A stretch of DNA of 64,000 nt from Nocardioides sp. YR527 (GTDB lineage Bacteria > Actinomycetota > Actinomycetes > Propionibacteriales > Nocardioidaceae). The stretch covers positions 186,001 through 250,000 of the forward strand of contig NZ_FNFN01000001.1 of assembly GCF_900101045.1 (NCBI RefSeq), given 5' to 3'. Under the pieces are notes generated by a model. It was given only the letters and a program-made list of their open reading frames with translations. It did not search any database and was not told the DNA's origin. The first letter of the stretch is position 1. Each line of letters starts with the position of its first letter. The position numbers and the translations under genes are program-made. Shown one piece after another: positions 18,353 through 26,261 of the stretch.

Positions 18353-19606
18353 ATGAAGGGTCTGCTGCCCGACCTGGATCTGGTCCGCAAGGACTTCCCG
18401 ATCCTGGAGCGCACCTTCGACGGCGGCGAGACCCCGCTGGTCTACCTCGACAGCGCCAACACCTCGCAGAAGCCGCAGATCGTGATCGACACCATGGTCG
18501 ACCACCTGGAGCGGCACAACGCCAACATCGCCCGGGCGATGCACCACCTGGGTGCTGAGGCCACCGAGGCGTTCGAGGGGGCGCGCGACACCGTCGCGCG
18601 CTTCCTCGGCGCGCCCGAGCGCGACGAGGTGATCTTCACCAAGAACGCCTCCGAGGGGCTCAACCTGGTCGCCAACACCGTGCCGCTGGCCGAGGGCGAC
18701 GTGGTCGTGACCACCGAGATGGAGCACCACTCCAACATCGTTCCGTGGCAGCTCGCCACGCAGCGTGCCGGTGCGACGTTGAAGTGGTTCGGGCTCACCG
18801 ACTCCGGTGACCTCGACCTGTCGAACATCGACGAGCTGATCACGCCGGCGACCAAGATCGTCGCGCTGACCTGGGTCTCCAACATGCTCGGCACGATCAA
18901 CCCGATCGCCGAGATCGCCCGCAAGGCCCACGAGGTCGGTGCCCTGGTCGTCGTCGACGCCGCGCAGGCCGCCCCGGTGCTGCCGATCGACCTGGCCTCG
19001 ATGGCCGAGGAGGAGCGTCCCGACTTCCTCGTCTTCACCGGCCACAAGGTCGTCGGCCCGACCGGCATCGGCGTCCTGTGGGGCCGGCGTGCCGCGCTCG
19101 AGGCGCTGCCGCCGTTCCTCGGTGGCGGCGAGATGATCGCGACGGTGACGATGGAGAAGTCGACCTACGCGCCGATCCCGCACAAGTTCGAGGCCGGCAC
19201 GCCGCCGATCGCCGAGGCCGTGGGCCTCGGGGCAGCGCTGGAATACCTGATGCACGTCGGCATGGAGAACGTCCACGCCCACGAGCAGGCGATCACCGCC
19301 TACGCGCTGGAGCGCCTCGCGACCGTGCCGGGTGTGACCGTGCTCGGCCCGGCCGACGCGGCCAAGCGTGGGGGAGCGATCTCCTTCGAGCTCGACGGTG
19401 TGCACCCGCACGACGTGGCCCAGGTCCTCGACTCCAAGGGCGTCGCCATCCGCGCGGGGCACCACTGCGCCAAGCCGGCCCACCAGCGGTTCGGCGTGCA
19501 GGCCTCCAACCGGATGTCGTCCTACCTCTACACCACGCCCGCCGAGATCGACGCGCTGGTCGAGGGGTTGGAATACGTACGCACGTTCTTCAAGTTGGAC
19601 AAGTGA
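18353..19606 (+). CDS. sufS: Cysteine desulfurase SufS
   Basis: A 417-residue group II cysteine desulfurase, a PLP enzyme that takes sulfur from cysteine for cluster assembly. It has YLDSANTSQKPQIVIDTM near the N-terminus, the PLP lysine in FTGHKVVGPTGIGVLWG, and the active cysteine in IRAGHHCAKPAHQRFG near residue 365. The partner sulfur acceptor SufU is encoded immediately downstream, sharing one base of the stop codon. Confidence 0.95.
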   Translation: MKGLLPDLDLVRKDFPILERTFDGGETPLVYLDSANTSQKPQIVIDTMVDHLERHNANIARAMHHLGAEATEAFEGARDTVARFLGAPERDEVIFTKNASEGLNLVANTVPLAEGDVVVTTEMEHHSNIVPWQLATQRAGATLKWFGLTDSGDLDLSNIDELITPATKIVALTWVSNMLGTINPIAEIARKAHEVGALVVVDAAQAAPVLPIDLASMAEEERPDFLVFTGHKVVGPTGIGVLWGRRAALEALPPFLGGGEMIATVTMEKSTYAPIPHKFEAGTPPIAEAVGLGAALEYLMHVGMENVHAHEQAITAYALERLATVPGVTVLGPADAAKRGGAISFELDGVHPHDVAQVLDSKGVAIRAGHHCAKPAHQRFGVQASNRMSSYLYTTPAEIDALVEGLEYVRTFFKLDK

Positions 19607-20058
19607 TGACTGCCGCGAACCTCGAGAGCATGTACCAGGAGATCATCCTGGACCACTACAAGAACCCGCACGGGAAGGGTCTTCGCGACCCGTTCGAGGC
19701 GGAGGTTCACCACGTCAACCCGACCTGCGGTGACGAGATCACCCTGCGGCTCCACGTCACCGGCGGCAAGATCGAGGACATCTCCTACGATGCCCTCGGC
19801 TGCTCCATCTCGCAGGCTTCGGCCTCCGTGCTCAACGACCTGGTCGTGGGCAAGACGGTCGACGAGGCGATGGTCATCCACGAGGAGTTCCTGCGGCTGA
19901 TGCAGGGCAAGGGCCAGGTGGAGCCCGACGAGGACATTCTGGAGGACGGCATCGCCTTCGCCGGCGTCGCCAAGTTCCCCGCCCGGATCAAGTGCGCGCT
20001 GCTGTCGTGGATGGCGTGGAAAGACGCCGCCGCGAAGACTGTCGCCGAGGAGAACTGA
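19606..20058 (+). CDS. sufU: Zinc-dependent sulfurtransferase SufU
   Basis: A 150-residue SufU-type IscU homologue that accepts persulfide sulfur from SufS. Zn-binding residues are C41 and D43 (NPTCGDEI), C66 (ALGCSISQAS) and C130 (RIKCALLSW). The region before C66 and the insert before C130 fit SufU rather than scaffold IscU. ATG at 19606 overlaps the sufS stop (TGATG), and its own stop overlaps the next gene in the same way. Confidence 0.93.
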   Translation: MTAANLESMYQEIILDHYKNPHGKGLRDPFEAEVHHVNPTCGDEITLRLHVTGGKIEDISYDALGCSISQASASVLNDLVVGKTVDEAMVIHEEFLRLMQGKGQVEPDEDILEDGIAFAGVAKFPARIKCALLSWMAWKDAAAKTVAEEN

Positions 20059-20504
20059 TGACTGAGACCGACCACAGCACACACGACCACGCCGGTCACG
20101 ACCATTCCGGTCACGACCACTCGGGCCACGGCCACGGGCACGGTCACGAGGCCCCGGAGTGGCAGGGGATGCGTACGTCCACGGTCGAGGGCGCGAGCCT
20201 GAAGATCGAGGACGTCGAGGAGGCGATGAAGGACGTCGTCGACCCCGAGCTCGGCATCAACGTCGTCGACCTGGGCCTGATCTACGGCCTGCACATCGAG
20301 GACCACTCCAACGTGGTCATCGACATGACGCTGACCTCGGCGGCCTGCCCGCTGACCGACGTCATCCAGGACCAGACCTCGCAGGCTTTGGAGGGCATGG
20401 TCAACGACGTGCACATCAACTGGGTCTGGATGCCCCCGTGGGGCCCGGACAAGATCACCCCCGACGGCCGCGAGATGCTGCGCGCGCTCGGGTTCAACGT
20501 CTGA
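20058..20504 (+). CDS. DUF59/MIP18-family Fe-S assembly protein (SufT-like) with His-rich N-terminus
   Basis: A 148-residue protein, last in the suf operon. Residues 50-148 are a DUF59 domain (VEEAMKDVVDPELGINVVD, MTLTSAACPLTDVI with the conserved Cys, and VWMPPWGPDKITPDGREML), a family that helps mature Fe-S proteins. The first 32 residues are a tail in which roughly every other residue is His, with Asp and Gly between, likely binding Zn, Ni or Fe. Overlap with sufU is one base. The next gene is convergent, 140 nt away; that gap holds only a weak hairpin near 20545. Confidence 0.88.
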   Translation: MTETDHSTHDHAGHDHSGHDHSGHGHGHGHEAPEWQGMRTSTVEGASLKIEDVEEAMKDVVDPELGINVVDLGLIYGLHIEDHSNVVIDMTLTSAACPLTDVIQDQTSQALEGMVNDVHINWVWMPPWGPDKITPDGREMLRALGFNV

Positions 20505-20644
20505 GAGTGTCGTCGGTTTTCTCGGGCTGCGGAGCGCCGCGCTCAGCATCACCGACGTCCTCGCCGATCGCGGCCTGGGCAAGAGATCTGAGGTGAGGGC
20601 GGTGCTCATGCGGTCTCAGAACGCTGGACCGGCGGCAACCGCGA

Positions 20645-21091
20645 TCAGTCGGTAGGAACGTCGCGGGCGCTGTAGCCCTGCAAGTGCTCGAGACGGGGCG
20701 TCCCGGCGGTACCGAACTCCTCGATGTTCCAGGTGATGATCCGGCGAGGGTGCAGCTGGAAGGTCTCGGGGCTGAACCCCGGGATCAGTGGGGGATCGGT
20801 GGTCACGATCAGGGCCCGACCCCGGATCTCGATGCCTCGTCCGGTCTGGCCGATGGGGTTGGGGGTCGCCGACTGGTCATCGACGACGAGCGAGACTCTG
20901 GGGTCTGCCTTGATGTTGCGGAACTTCTGGCTCTTCGAGAGCTCAGGTCCACCCATCACGACGAATCTGCCATCAGGGTGCAGCCAGAAGGCCACGGGGT
21001 GGGCCTGTGGGGCGCCGTTGGGGCCGATCGTGGCCAGACGCCCGAGCGGGTGGGCTGTCAGGTACTCGAACTCGGCGTGGGTGAAGGTCAT
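20645..21091 (-). CDS. PPOX-class F420-dependent-type oxidoreductase
   Basis: A 148-residue flavin- or F420-type split barrel protein. Typical segments are HPLGRLATIGPNGAPQAHPV at 15-34, MGGPELSKSQKFRNIKADPR and GRGIEIRGRALIV. Length and motifs match small actinobacterial enzymes of the family; the substrate is not known. A TAGGTT box (21103-21098 on the minus strand) lies 6 nt before the ATG, so it has its own leaderless promoter even though it lies downstream of the WhiB gene. It is not closely similar to the PPOX gene at 11035. Confidence 0.82.
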   Translation of the reverse strand: MTFTHAEFEYLTAHPLGRLATIGPNGAPQAHPVAFWLHPDGRFVVMGGPELSKSQKFRNIKADPRVSLVVDDQSATPNPIGQTGRGIEIRGRALIVTTDPPLIPGFSPETFQLHPRRIITWNIEEFGTAGTPRLEHLQGYSARDVPTD

Positions 21092-21189
21092 GGATTCAAC
21101 CTAGGAGCTGAAGTCGGGTTGAGATCAAGGATGCTGAACGCGCGTCCGGACCGCCGTGCTCGAGGCTGACCTCGGTGCGATCCCGAACA

Positions 21190-21228
21190 TGGGAGTCCTC
21201 AGGTCACCCAGTGACCTCGGGACTCCCA
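21190..21228 (-). terminator. Terminator hairpin after the WhiB gene
   Basis: TGGGAGTCC pairs with GGACTCCCA and, after one wobble and one mismatch, AGGTCAC with GTGACCT, around a 3-nt loop. The structure lies 8 nt past the WhiB stop and 87 nt before the next start, so it should end WhiB transcription. Confidence 0.7.
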
Positions 21229-21235
21229 CGTCATT

Positions 21236-21577
21236 TCAGGCAACTCTCCGTGCTCTTGCGATCGCTTCCTGGCTGCGCTTGTAGGGCTTGCGTCCGGGGG
21301 TTCTGGGAGTGTCCCGAGGCTTGCCGCTCTCCAGCAGCACACCGCCCCAGACTCCCCACTCCCGCCGGGCGGTCCCGAGCTCGAGGCAGACCTGTCGCAT
21401 CGGGCAGTCGGCGCAGACCTCCTGCGCTTCGGCGAGCTGGGTGAGGTCCTCGGGATGAAAGAGCTCCGGATCCTCGCCCACGCAGGCCCACTCGTCGGTC
21501 CGCGGAGTCGGGTGCTTCAGCGTCAGCTCATAGGTCTTGGAGCTGAATCCTTCTCCGACAAGTGTGATGATCTCCAT
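21236..21577 (-). CDS. WhiB-family redox/stress regulator, possibly WhiB7-like
   Basis: A 113-residue Wbl protein. Four cysteines C32, C55, C58 and C64 are spaced to bind a [4Fe-4S] cluster, followed by REWGVWGGVLLESG, the glycine-rich turn that meets the primary sigma factor. The tail has a basic PGRKPYKRS patch that could act as a weak DNA-contacting hook; WhiB7 has a longer RGRPRK hook, so the subfamily is uncertain. AGGAGGTGAACG gives a very strong ribosome site. Upstream lie a 30-codon frame and a terminator-like hairpin, the same design that controls whiB7 by attenuation in other actinobacteria. Confidence 0.88.
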   Translation of the reverse strand: MEIITLVGEGFSSKTYELTLKHPTPRTDEWACVGEDPELFHPEDLTQLAEAQEVCADCPMRQVCLELGTARREWGVWGGVLLESGKPRDTPRTPGRKPYKRSQEAIARARRVA

Positions 21578-21614
21578 CTCGTTCACCTCCTGGTGATGCT
21601 GCTGGACATGAGAA

Positions 21615-21646
21615 AGGGCCGCTTCCGATTCGATCGGAGCGGCCCT
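21615..21646 (-). terminator. Attenuator-like hairpin upstream of the WhiB gene
   Basis: Read on the minus strand, AGGGCCGCTCCGAT pairs with ATCGGAAGCGGCCCT (one bulged base) around a 3-nt loop and is followed by TTTCT. It lies 19 nt after the leader stop and about 37 nt before the WhiB start. A smaller GGTGC/GCACC stem directly after the leader stop could compete with it. Confidence 0.72.
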
Positions 21647-21665
21647 GGTGGGTGCGGTTGAGCAC

Positions 21666-21758
21666 CTACGTCGGTTGCGGCTCCGAGCGCGCAAACTCCA
21701 CGTCCTGGACCGGTCGGCCCAGGTGGTTGCAGATGGTCGTCTCGCGCATGACATGCAT
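21666..21758 (-). CDS. Possible 30-codon leader peptide of the WhiB gene
   Basis: A short frame starting MHVMRETTICNHLGRP and ending FARSEPQPT, read toward the WhiB gene. The second in-frame ATG at 21749 is also possible: TACCAT lies just ahead of it and could give a leaderless start. The stop is followed by the terminator-like hairpin. By analogy with whiB7 leaders, slowed translation of this frame would prevent the hairpin and let transcription reach the regulator gene. No expression evidence is available from sequence alone. Confidence 0.5.
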   Translation of the reverse strand: MHVMRETTICNHLGRPVQDVEFARSEPQPT

Positions 21759-21887
21759 GGTATTCACCCTGCCCCGGCCGGGACCACTGGTTTGTCGGGG
21801 AAACGTGCCGGTGACGACGACTTAACCGGCGGCGTACGCGGCGTCGTTAGCGTCCGGGGCCACCGTCCCCGACGCTTAGGAGACCCG

Positions 21888-23153
21888 ATGAAGGTCTTGA
21901 AGTCCCCAGCCGTCCTGATCCTCGCCGGTGCCGTCGCCGGCATCGTCTTCGGCCTGGTGGTGGGGGAGTGGGCGGCGAACCTCAAGTTCGTCGGTGACAT
22001 CTTCATTCGGCTGATCCAGATGTCGATCGTCCCGCTGGTCGCCTCGTCGGTGATCGTCGCGACGGGCGCGATGACCGGGGCGGGCGCCGGCAGGCTGGCC
22101 GGTGCGACCTTCGGCTGGATGCTGGCGTTCGCGGTGGTCGCCGCCTTCGTCGGTTGGGGGCTGGCGGAGCTGATCCAGCCGGGCTCGGGGATGCGCTACG
22201 ACGGCGAGCTCGACCCGACCCTGACCGACTCGGCCGCGGCGACCGCGGTCGGCTGGCAGCAGACGGTGACCGGCTTCGTCTCCACCAACGTGGTCGAGGC
22301 GATGGCGACCGGCGCGATGGTGCCGATCATCGTCTTCTCCCTGATCTTCGGTCTCGCCCTCAACCGCTACACCGCGATGAACGGCCCGACGGTCGTGCTC
22401 CCCTTCTTCGAGCAGGTCCAGGCGATCGTCCTGCTGATGATCAGGTACGTCATGTTCCTGGCGCCCATCGGCGTCTTCTGCCTCCTCGCCGACCTCGCCG
22501 GCCGGGTCGGCTTCGCGGTGGTCACCACCGCGCTCGCCTATCTGGGCGCGACCCTGGCGGGCGTGGTGATCATCTTCGCCCTCTACGTCGTCGTGGTCGT
22601 CGCAGTCACCCGGCTCAACCCGCTGCGCCTGCCCGCGAAGCTCGCCGAGCAGACCGTCGTGGCGATCACCACGACCTCGTCGGCCGTCACCTTCCCGACG
22701 GTGCTGAAGAACGCGGTCGAGAAGTTCGGGATCTCGAAGCGGGTCGCGGACTTCACGCTCTGCCTGGGGATGACGATGGGCTCGTGCGGTGCGGTGCTCA
22801 ACTACACGATCGTCGTGCTCTTCCTCGCCCAGGCCTCCGGCGTCTCGCTCTCCCCGGGCGACATCGCGCTCGGGATGGCGCTCGCGGTGCTGCTCAACAT
22901 CGGCACGATCACGGTGCCCGGCGGGTTCCCGGTCGTCGCCATCTTCCTGGCCACGTCCCTGGACCTGCCCATCGAGGCCGCCGGGCTGCTCATCGCCGTG
23001 GACTGGTTCACTGGCATCCTGCGAACCTTCCTCAACGTGAACGGAGACACCATGGTCGCGCTGCTGGTCGCGCACGGCGTGGATGAGATCGACCGGGACG
23101 TGTACGCGGGGACGAAGCCCGTGGTGGAGGCCGCCGCGGAGGCCGCGGCCTGA
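21888..23153 (+). CDS. Dicarboxylate/amino acid:cation symporter (DAACS family)
   Basis: A 421-residue membrane transporter of the glutamate/C4-dicarboxylate family (GltP/DctA). It has about eight transmembrane stretches plus two re-entrant loops: ITTTSSAVTFPTVLKNAVEK, the serine-rich hairpin motif, and the substrate/cation site near the C-terminus, here NVNGDTMVALLVA in place of the usual N-M-D-G-T. Substrate may be dicarboxylates or acidic or neutral amino acids. AGGAG is 5-6 nt before the ATG at 21888. It is divergent from the WhiB leader and stands alone. Confidence 0.88.
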   Translation: MKVLKSPAVLILAGAVAGIVFGLVVGEWAANLKFVGDIFIRLIQMSIVPLVASSVIVATGAMTGAGAGRLAGATFGWMLAFAVVAAFVGWGLAELIQPGSGMRYDGELDPTLTDSAAATAVGWQQTVTGFVSTNVVEAMATGAMVPIIVFSLIFGLALNRYTAMNGPTVVLPFFEQVQAIVLLMIRYVMFLAPIGVFCLLADLAGRVGFAVVTTALAYLGATLAGVVIIFALYVVVVVAVTRLNPLRLPAKLAEQTVVAITTTSSAVTFPTVLKNAVEKFGISKRVADFTLCLGMTMGSCGAVLNYTIVVLFLAQASGVSLSPGDIALGMALAVLLNIGTITVPGGFPVVAIFLATSLDLPIEAAGLLIAVDWFTGILRTFLNVNGDTMVALLVAHGVDEIDRDVYAGTKPVVEAAAEAAA

Positions 23154-23165
23154 CACGATGGAGGC

Positions 23166-23807
23166 ATGGACGTAGCCGCCCGCACTGCCGCCAACCGCCG
23201 CCTGCTCGCCGACTTCTTCGACGGCCTCGACGAGTCCCAGCTGGAGACGCAGAGCCTCTGCTCGGCCTGGACGGTGAGGGAGGTGCTGGGTCACAGCGCG
23301 ATGCCGTTCTCGGTCGGGATCGGCCGGCTGCTGTGGCGCACGATGCTGGCCCGCGGCTCCATCGACCGGGCCTCCGCCGCGATCGCCGAGGAGCAGGCGC
23401 GGCGGCCGGTCGCCGAGCTGTCCGGGCTGCTGAGGACGTACGCCACCAAGCGGGTGCCGGCGCCCGGGGTCGGTCCGATGGGGCAGTTCACCGACCACTG
23501 CATCCATCTGCGCGACTGCGCCCGGCCGCTCGGCCTCGACACCGACGTCCCGCTCGAGGACTGGCGCGCGGTGCTCGACTGGCTGCCGACCAAACAGGCC
23601 TCGCTCGGGGTGGTCCCGGCCGGACGACTCGACGGGCTTGCGCTGCGTGCGACCGACCAGGACTGGTCCTGGACGGCGGCCGATGGCTCGGTCGTGGAGG
23701 TCGCCGGTCCCAGCGAGGCCCTGGCGCTGGCGCTCTCCGGCCGGTCGGTCGCGCTGGCGGATCTCGACGGACCCGGGGTGGCGACGTTGCGGAAGCGGAT
23801 CGGTTGA
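23166..23807 (+). CDS. Maleylpyruvate isomerase-type (DinB/MDMPI) protein
   Basis: A 213-residue four-helix-bundle protein of the mycothiol-dependent maleylpyruvate isomerase family: ETQSLCSAWTVREVLGH near residue 30 and FTDHCIHLRDCARPLGL near 110 carry the three metal-binding residues (one His, then D/H-x3-H). Many actinobacterial paralogues of unknown reaction exist, so maleylpyruvate need not be its substrate. GGAGGC precedes the ATG. The next gene starts within 25 nt and is probably co-transcribed. Confidence 0.8.
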   Translation: MDVAARTAANRRLLADFFDGLDESQLETQSLCSAWTVREVLGHSAMPFSVGIGRLLWRTMLARGSIDRASAAIAEEQARRPVAELSGLLRTYATKRVPAPGVGPMGQFTDHCIHLRDCARPLGLDTDVPLEDWRAVLDWLPTKQASLGVVPAGRLDGLALRATDQDWSWTAADGSVVEVAGPSEALALALSGRSVALADLDGPGVATLRKRIG

Positions 23808-23827
23808 CCCGGGTAGGCTCCGCGGAC

Positions 23828-24673
23828 GTGGAGGCTCCTGGTCGGATCTGGTTCGGGTACATCGCCGCGGTGGGGATCGCGGTGATCGGGCTGATCACCC
23901 TCGACCCGCTGGCGTTCGGCCTGGCCGTCGCCGTGCTGGTCGCGACGGTGTTGGGGGAGTGGTACCGCGGTCGGCAGATCGCGCTCGCTGCCGCCGCGCA
24001 GGACGCCGACCTTCCCGAGCTCGTCTCCCGGTGGGCCCGGGGCTGGGCCTACGCGCGGGGCTTCCCGCGGCCTGCGACGTTGCCCGGCGGCGTACGCGTC
24101 GAGGTGGGACAGCCCGGGCGCCAGGTCGAGTGGGTGGCGACCGACGACGCGGACACGCTCGCCGGGCTCGTCGACACCGCTCGGGCCACACCCGAGGCAT
24201 GGCTGTCGGTCGTGGCCGAGTCGCCCGAGGGCGTACGTCCCTGGTTCGTCGAGGCCGGGCTGGTCACCGACGACGGCGAGGAGGCACTGATGTCGATCGA
24301 CCTCGCCGACCAGGCGTCCCGCGAGCTCCCGGAGGGCTACCGCGCCGAGGTGGAGCGCGACGGCGGTGTCATCACGGTGACGGTGCGCTCGGGTGAGGCT
24401 GCAGCCGCGGACGGAACGATCGCCGTCATCGGCACCGACGCCGTCGCCGACCGCATCCGGACCGACCCCGACCATCGGCGCCGCGGGCTTGGCGGCGCGG
24501 TGATGACTCTGCTCGTCGCCGCCGCACGCGAGGCCGGTGCGGGCCACGGCCTCCTGGTCGCCAGCGCGATGGGTGAGCCGCTCTACGCCGACCTCGGCTG
24601 GCGTGCCGAGGCTCGCCTGGTGACCGCGCGGTCACCCGCGCCGCACACCTCCGTCGAGTCCCAGCACGGCTAG
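23828..24673 (+). CDS. GNAT acetyltransferase with two N-terminal membrane segments
   Basis: A 281-residue protein. Residues 6-42 hold two hydrophobic segments (GYIAAVGIAVIGLITL and AFGLAVAVLVATVLGEW). From about 55 on it is soluble, and the C-terminal half contains a GNAT core: [20 protein letters not shown] is the acetyl-CoA-binding motif A and GEPLYADLGWR is motif B. The frame is open from GTG 23828 without a break, so this is either a membrane-anchored acetyltransferase or the true start is downstream and the upstream codons are chance. Substrate unknown. It follows the MDMPI gene closely. Confidence 0.7.
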   Translation: MEAPGRIWFGYIAAVGIAVIGLITLDPLAFGLAVAVLVATVLGEWYRGRQIALAAAAQDADLPELVSRWARGWAYARGFPRPATLPGGVRVEVGQPGRQVEWVATDDADTLAGLVDTARATPEAWLSVVAESPEGVRPWFVEAGLVTDDGEEALMSIDLADQASRELPEGYRAEVERDGGVITVTVRSGEAAAADGTIAVIGTDAVADRIRTDPDHRRRGLGGAVMTLLVAAAREAGAGHGLLVASAMGEPLYADLGWRAEARLVTARSPAPHTSVESQHG

Positions 24674-24698
24674 CGCGAACTGTGATTGAGTGTCGCCT

Positions 24699-25247
24699 AT
24701 GAGCGACGACGCTGCGGTCCCCGCGCCTGATGCCCCTGCCACCGAGACCCAGCAGGAAGTTGATGTCGCCGCGTTCTGGGAGGACGTGAAGCACCACGCT
24801 CACCTCAGCGCCGCGCCGGGCTACTTCGGTGCGTCGCCGCTGGAGGCGCTGCAGCCGCCGGCCTGGGCCTTCGGAGGTACGCCGGAACAGTCCAACGAGC
24901 TCCTCGAGCTCGTGCTCGAGGGTGTGAAGACCGCGACCGCCTCGGCGATGTGGGACTACGAGGCCGCAGAGGAGCCGATCCCGACCGTCGGCACGCTCGG
25001 CATCGTCCTCGACGGCGCCGGCCATCCGCGAGCGCTGGTCGTCACCACCGCGGTCGACGTGGTCCCGTTCGACGAGGTCTCCGCCGAGCACGCCCGGGCC
25101 GAGGGCGAGGGCGACGGCTCCCTCGACCATTGGCGCGAGGTCCACGAGCGGTTCTTCACCGAAGAGGCCGGCCACGACCGGGGTTTCGCCGACGACATGC
25201 CGGTCGTCCTCGAGCGCTTCGAGCTCGTCTGGCCGAAGCCGGACTGA
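24699..25247 (+). CDS. ASCH-domain protein
   Basis: A 182-residue protein with the ASCH/DUF984 fold (residues about 45-170): the conserved VLEGVKTATASAMWDYEAA, PTVGTLGIVLDGAG and GDGSLDHWREVHERFF match the YqfB/ASCH group, thought to bind RNA or modified nucleosides. The first 20 residues are an acidic, disordered lead. ATG 24699 is chosen; an in-frame GTG at 24690 is possible. It lies within a run of small plus-strand genes from 23166 to 26257. Confidence 0.78.
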   Translation: MSDDAAVPAPDAPATETQQEVDVAAFWEDVKHHAHLSAAPGYFGASPLEALQPPAWAFGGTPEQSNELLELVLEGVKTATASAMWDYEAAEEPIPTVGTLGIVLDGAGHPRALVVTTAVDVVPFDEVSAEHARAEGEGDGSLDHWREVHERFFTEEAGHDRGFADDMPVVLERFELVWPKPD

Positions 25248-25270
25248 CCCGAGAGGTCGGATGCTGGGCC

Positions 25271-25633
25271 ATGACACCGACTGAGCTGACCGAGCGGGTG
25301 CGGGGGATCTGCCTCGGGTTCCCGGAGAGTGCCGAGAAGGTCACTCATGGGTCGCCCGGCTTCTTCGTGAAGAAGCAGTTCGTGATGCTGTGGCCGCAGG
25401 GACATCACGGGCGGGACGAGCCGCATCTGTGGGCGGCCGCGGCGGCGGGAGTGCAGGCCGAGGTCGTCGGTGACGATCCCGAGCGCTTCTTCGTGCCTCC
25501 CTACGTCGGGGGTCGCGGCTGGGTGGGCATGCGGCTCGACGGTGACGTCGACTGGGGTGAGGTCGCCGAGATCTGCGAGGACGCCTATCGCCACATCGCG
25601 CCGCCTCGGCTGCTGAGCGGCCCGGACCGGTAG
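25271..25633 (+). CDS. MmcQ/YjbR-family protein
   Basis: A 120-residue protein of the MmcQ/YjbR (CyaY-like fold) family: ICLGFPESAEKVTHGSPGFF at the N-terminus, the central FVMLWPQGHH and the C-terminal GWVGMRLDGDVDWGEVAEI are characteristic. These are thought to bind DNA, but no function has been settled. It starts 23 nt after the ASCH gene and ends 9 nt before acVLRF1. Confidence 0.82.
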   Translation: MTPTELTERVRGICLGFPESAEKVTHGSPGFFVKKQFVMLWPQGHHGRDEPHLWAAAAAGVQAEVVGDDPERFFVPPYVGGRGWVGMRLDGDVDWGEVAEICEDAYRHIAPPRLLSGPDR

Positions 25634-25642
25634 CGTACGGAC

Positions 25643-26257
25643 ATGCCCAACGTCGCCGTCCCGGTCGCTCGGATCCAGCGCTGGGTCGACAACTTCGCCG
25701 GGCGCCACGGCCAGACCCGGCTCGCGGTCGACTCCGGTGCGCTGACCGGTGCCGCGGCCGACGGCTCCTCGTTCATCGCGGCGCTGCCGTTCGAGAAGAC
25801 GTACGCCGGGCCGGCCGAGGTCGAGGCGTTCATCGCCGCCTCGGCGGCCCCGCGGGAGTGGGGCCTGCTGCTGGTGCGCAAGGGCGGCTTCGCGATCGCG
25901 CGGATGAGCGGCGGCGAGATCGCCGACCACAAGATCGGGCGCCGACACGTCCAGGGCAAGACCAAGGCGGGTGGCTGGAGCCAGCAGCGCTTCGCCCGCC
26001 GCCGGGCCAACCAGGCCAGCGCTGCGTACGAGGCGGCGGCCGAGCACGCCGCCCGGATCCTCGACGGGCTGCGTGGCCCGCTCGTGACCGGCGGCGACCA
26101 CGGCGGGGTCGATGACGTGCTCGAGGATCGGCGGCTTCAGTCGCTCACGGTCACCGGACCCTGGCTGGCCGTGCAGGACCCCAACCGCGCGGTGCTCGAT
26201 CAGGCGATTGAGGAGGCTCAGAAGGTGCGGATCGAGGTCCTCAACGCCGACAGCTGA
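25643..26257 (+). CDS. acVLRF1-type peptidyl-tRNA hydrolase (release factor-like)
   Basis: A 204-residue member of the actinobacterial VLRF1 family, related to the Vms1/ANKZF1 hydrolase that frees nascent chains from tRNA on stalled ribosomes. The core motif KTKAGGWSQQRFARRR at 106-121 carries the family Gln (Q114 or Q115) and a run of basic residues. WGLLLVRKGGFAIARMSGG precedes it as in the Vms1 fold. TAGCGT at 25631-25636 lies 6 nt before the ATG, so it probably has its own leaderless promoter. It is expected to act in ribosome rescue or quality control. Confidence 0.85.
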   Translation: MPNVAVPVARIQRWVDNFAGRHGQTRLAVDSGALTGAAADGSSFIAALPFEKTYAGPAEVEAFIAASAAPREWGLLLVRKGGFAIARMSGGEIADHKIGRRHVQGKTKAGGWSQQRFARRRANQASAAYEAAAEHAARILDGLRGPLVTGGDHGGVDDVLEDRRLQSLTVTGPWLAVQDPNRAVLDQAIEEAQKVRIEVLNADS

Positions 26258-26261
26258 TGCC

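Noticed and set aside
20505..20644. A small gene or RNA between the DUF59 and PPOX genes
   Set aside because: No frame with a ribosome site, only a 5-bp GAGCG/CGCTC stem near 20545; nothing supportable.
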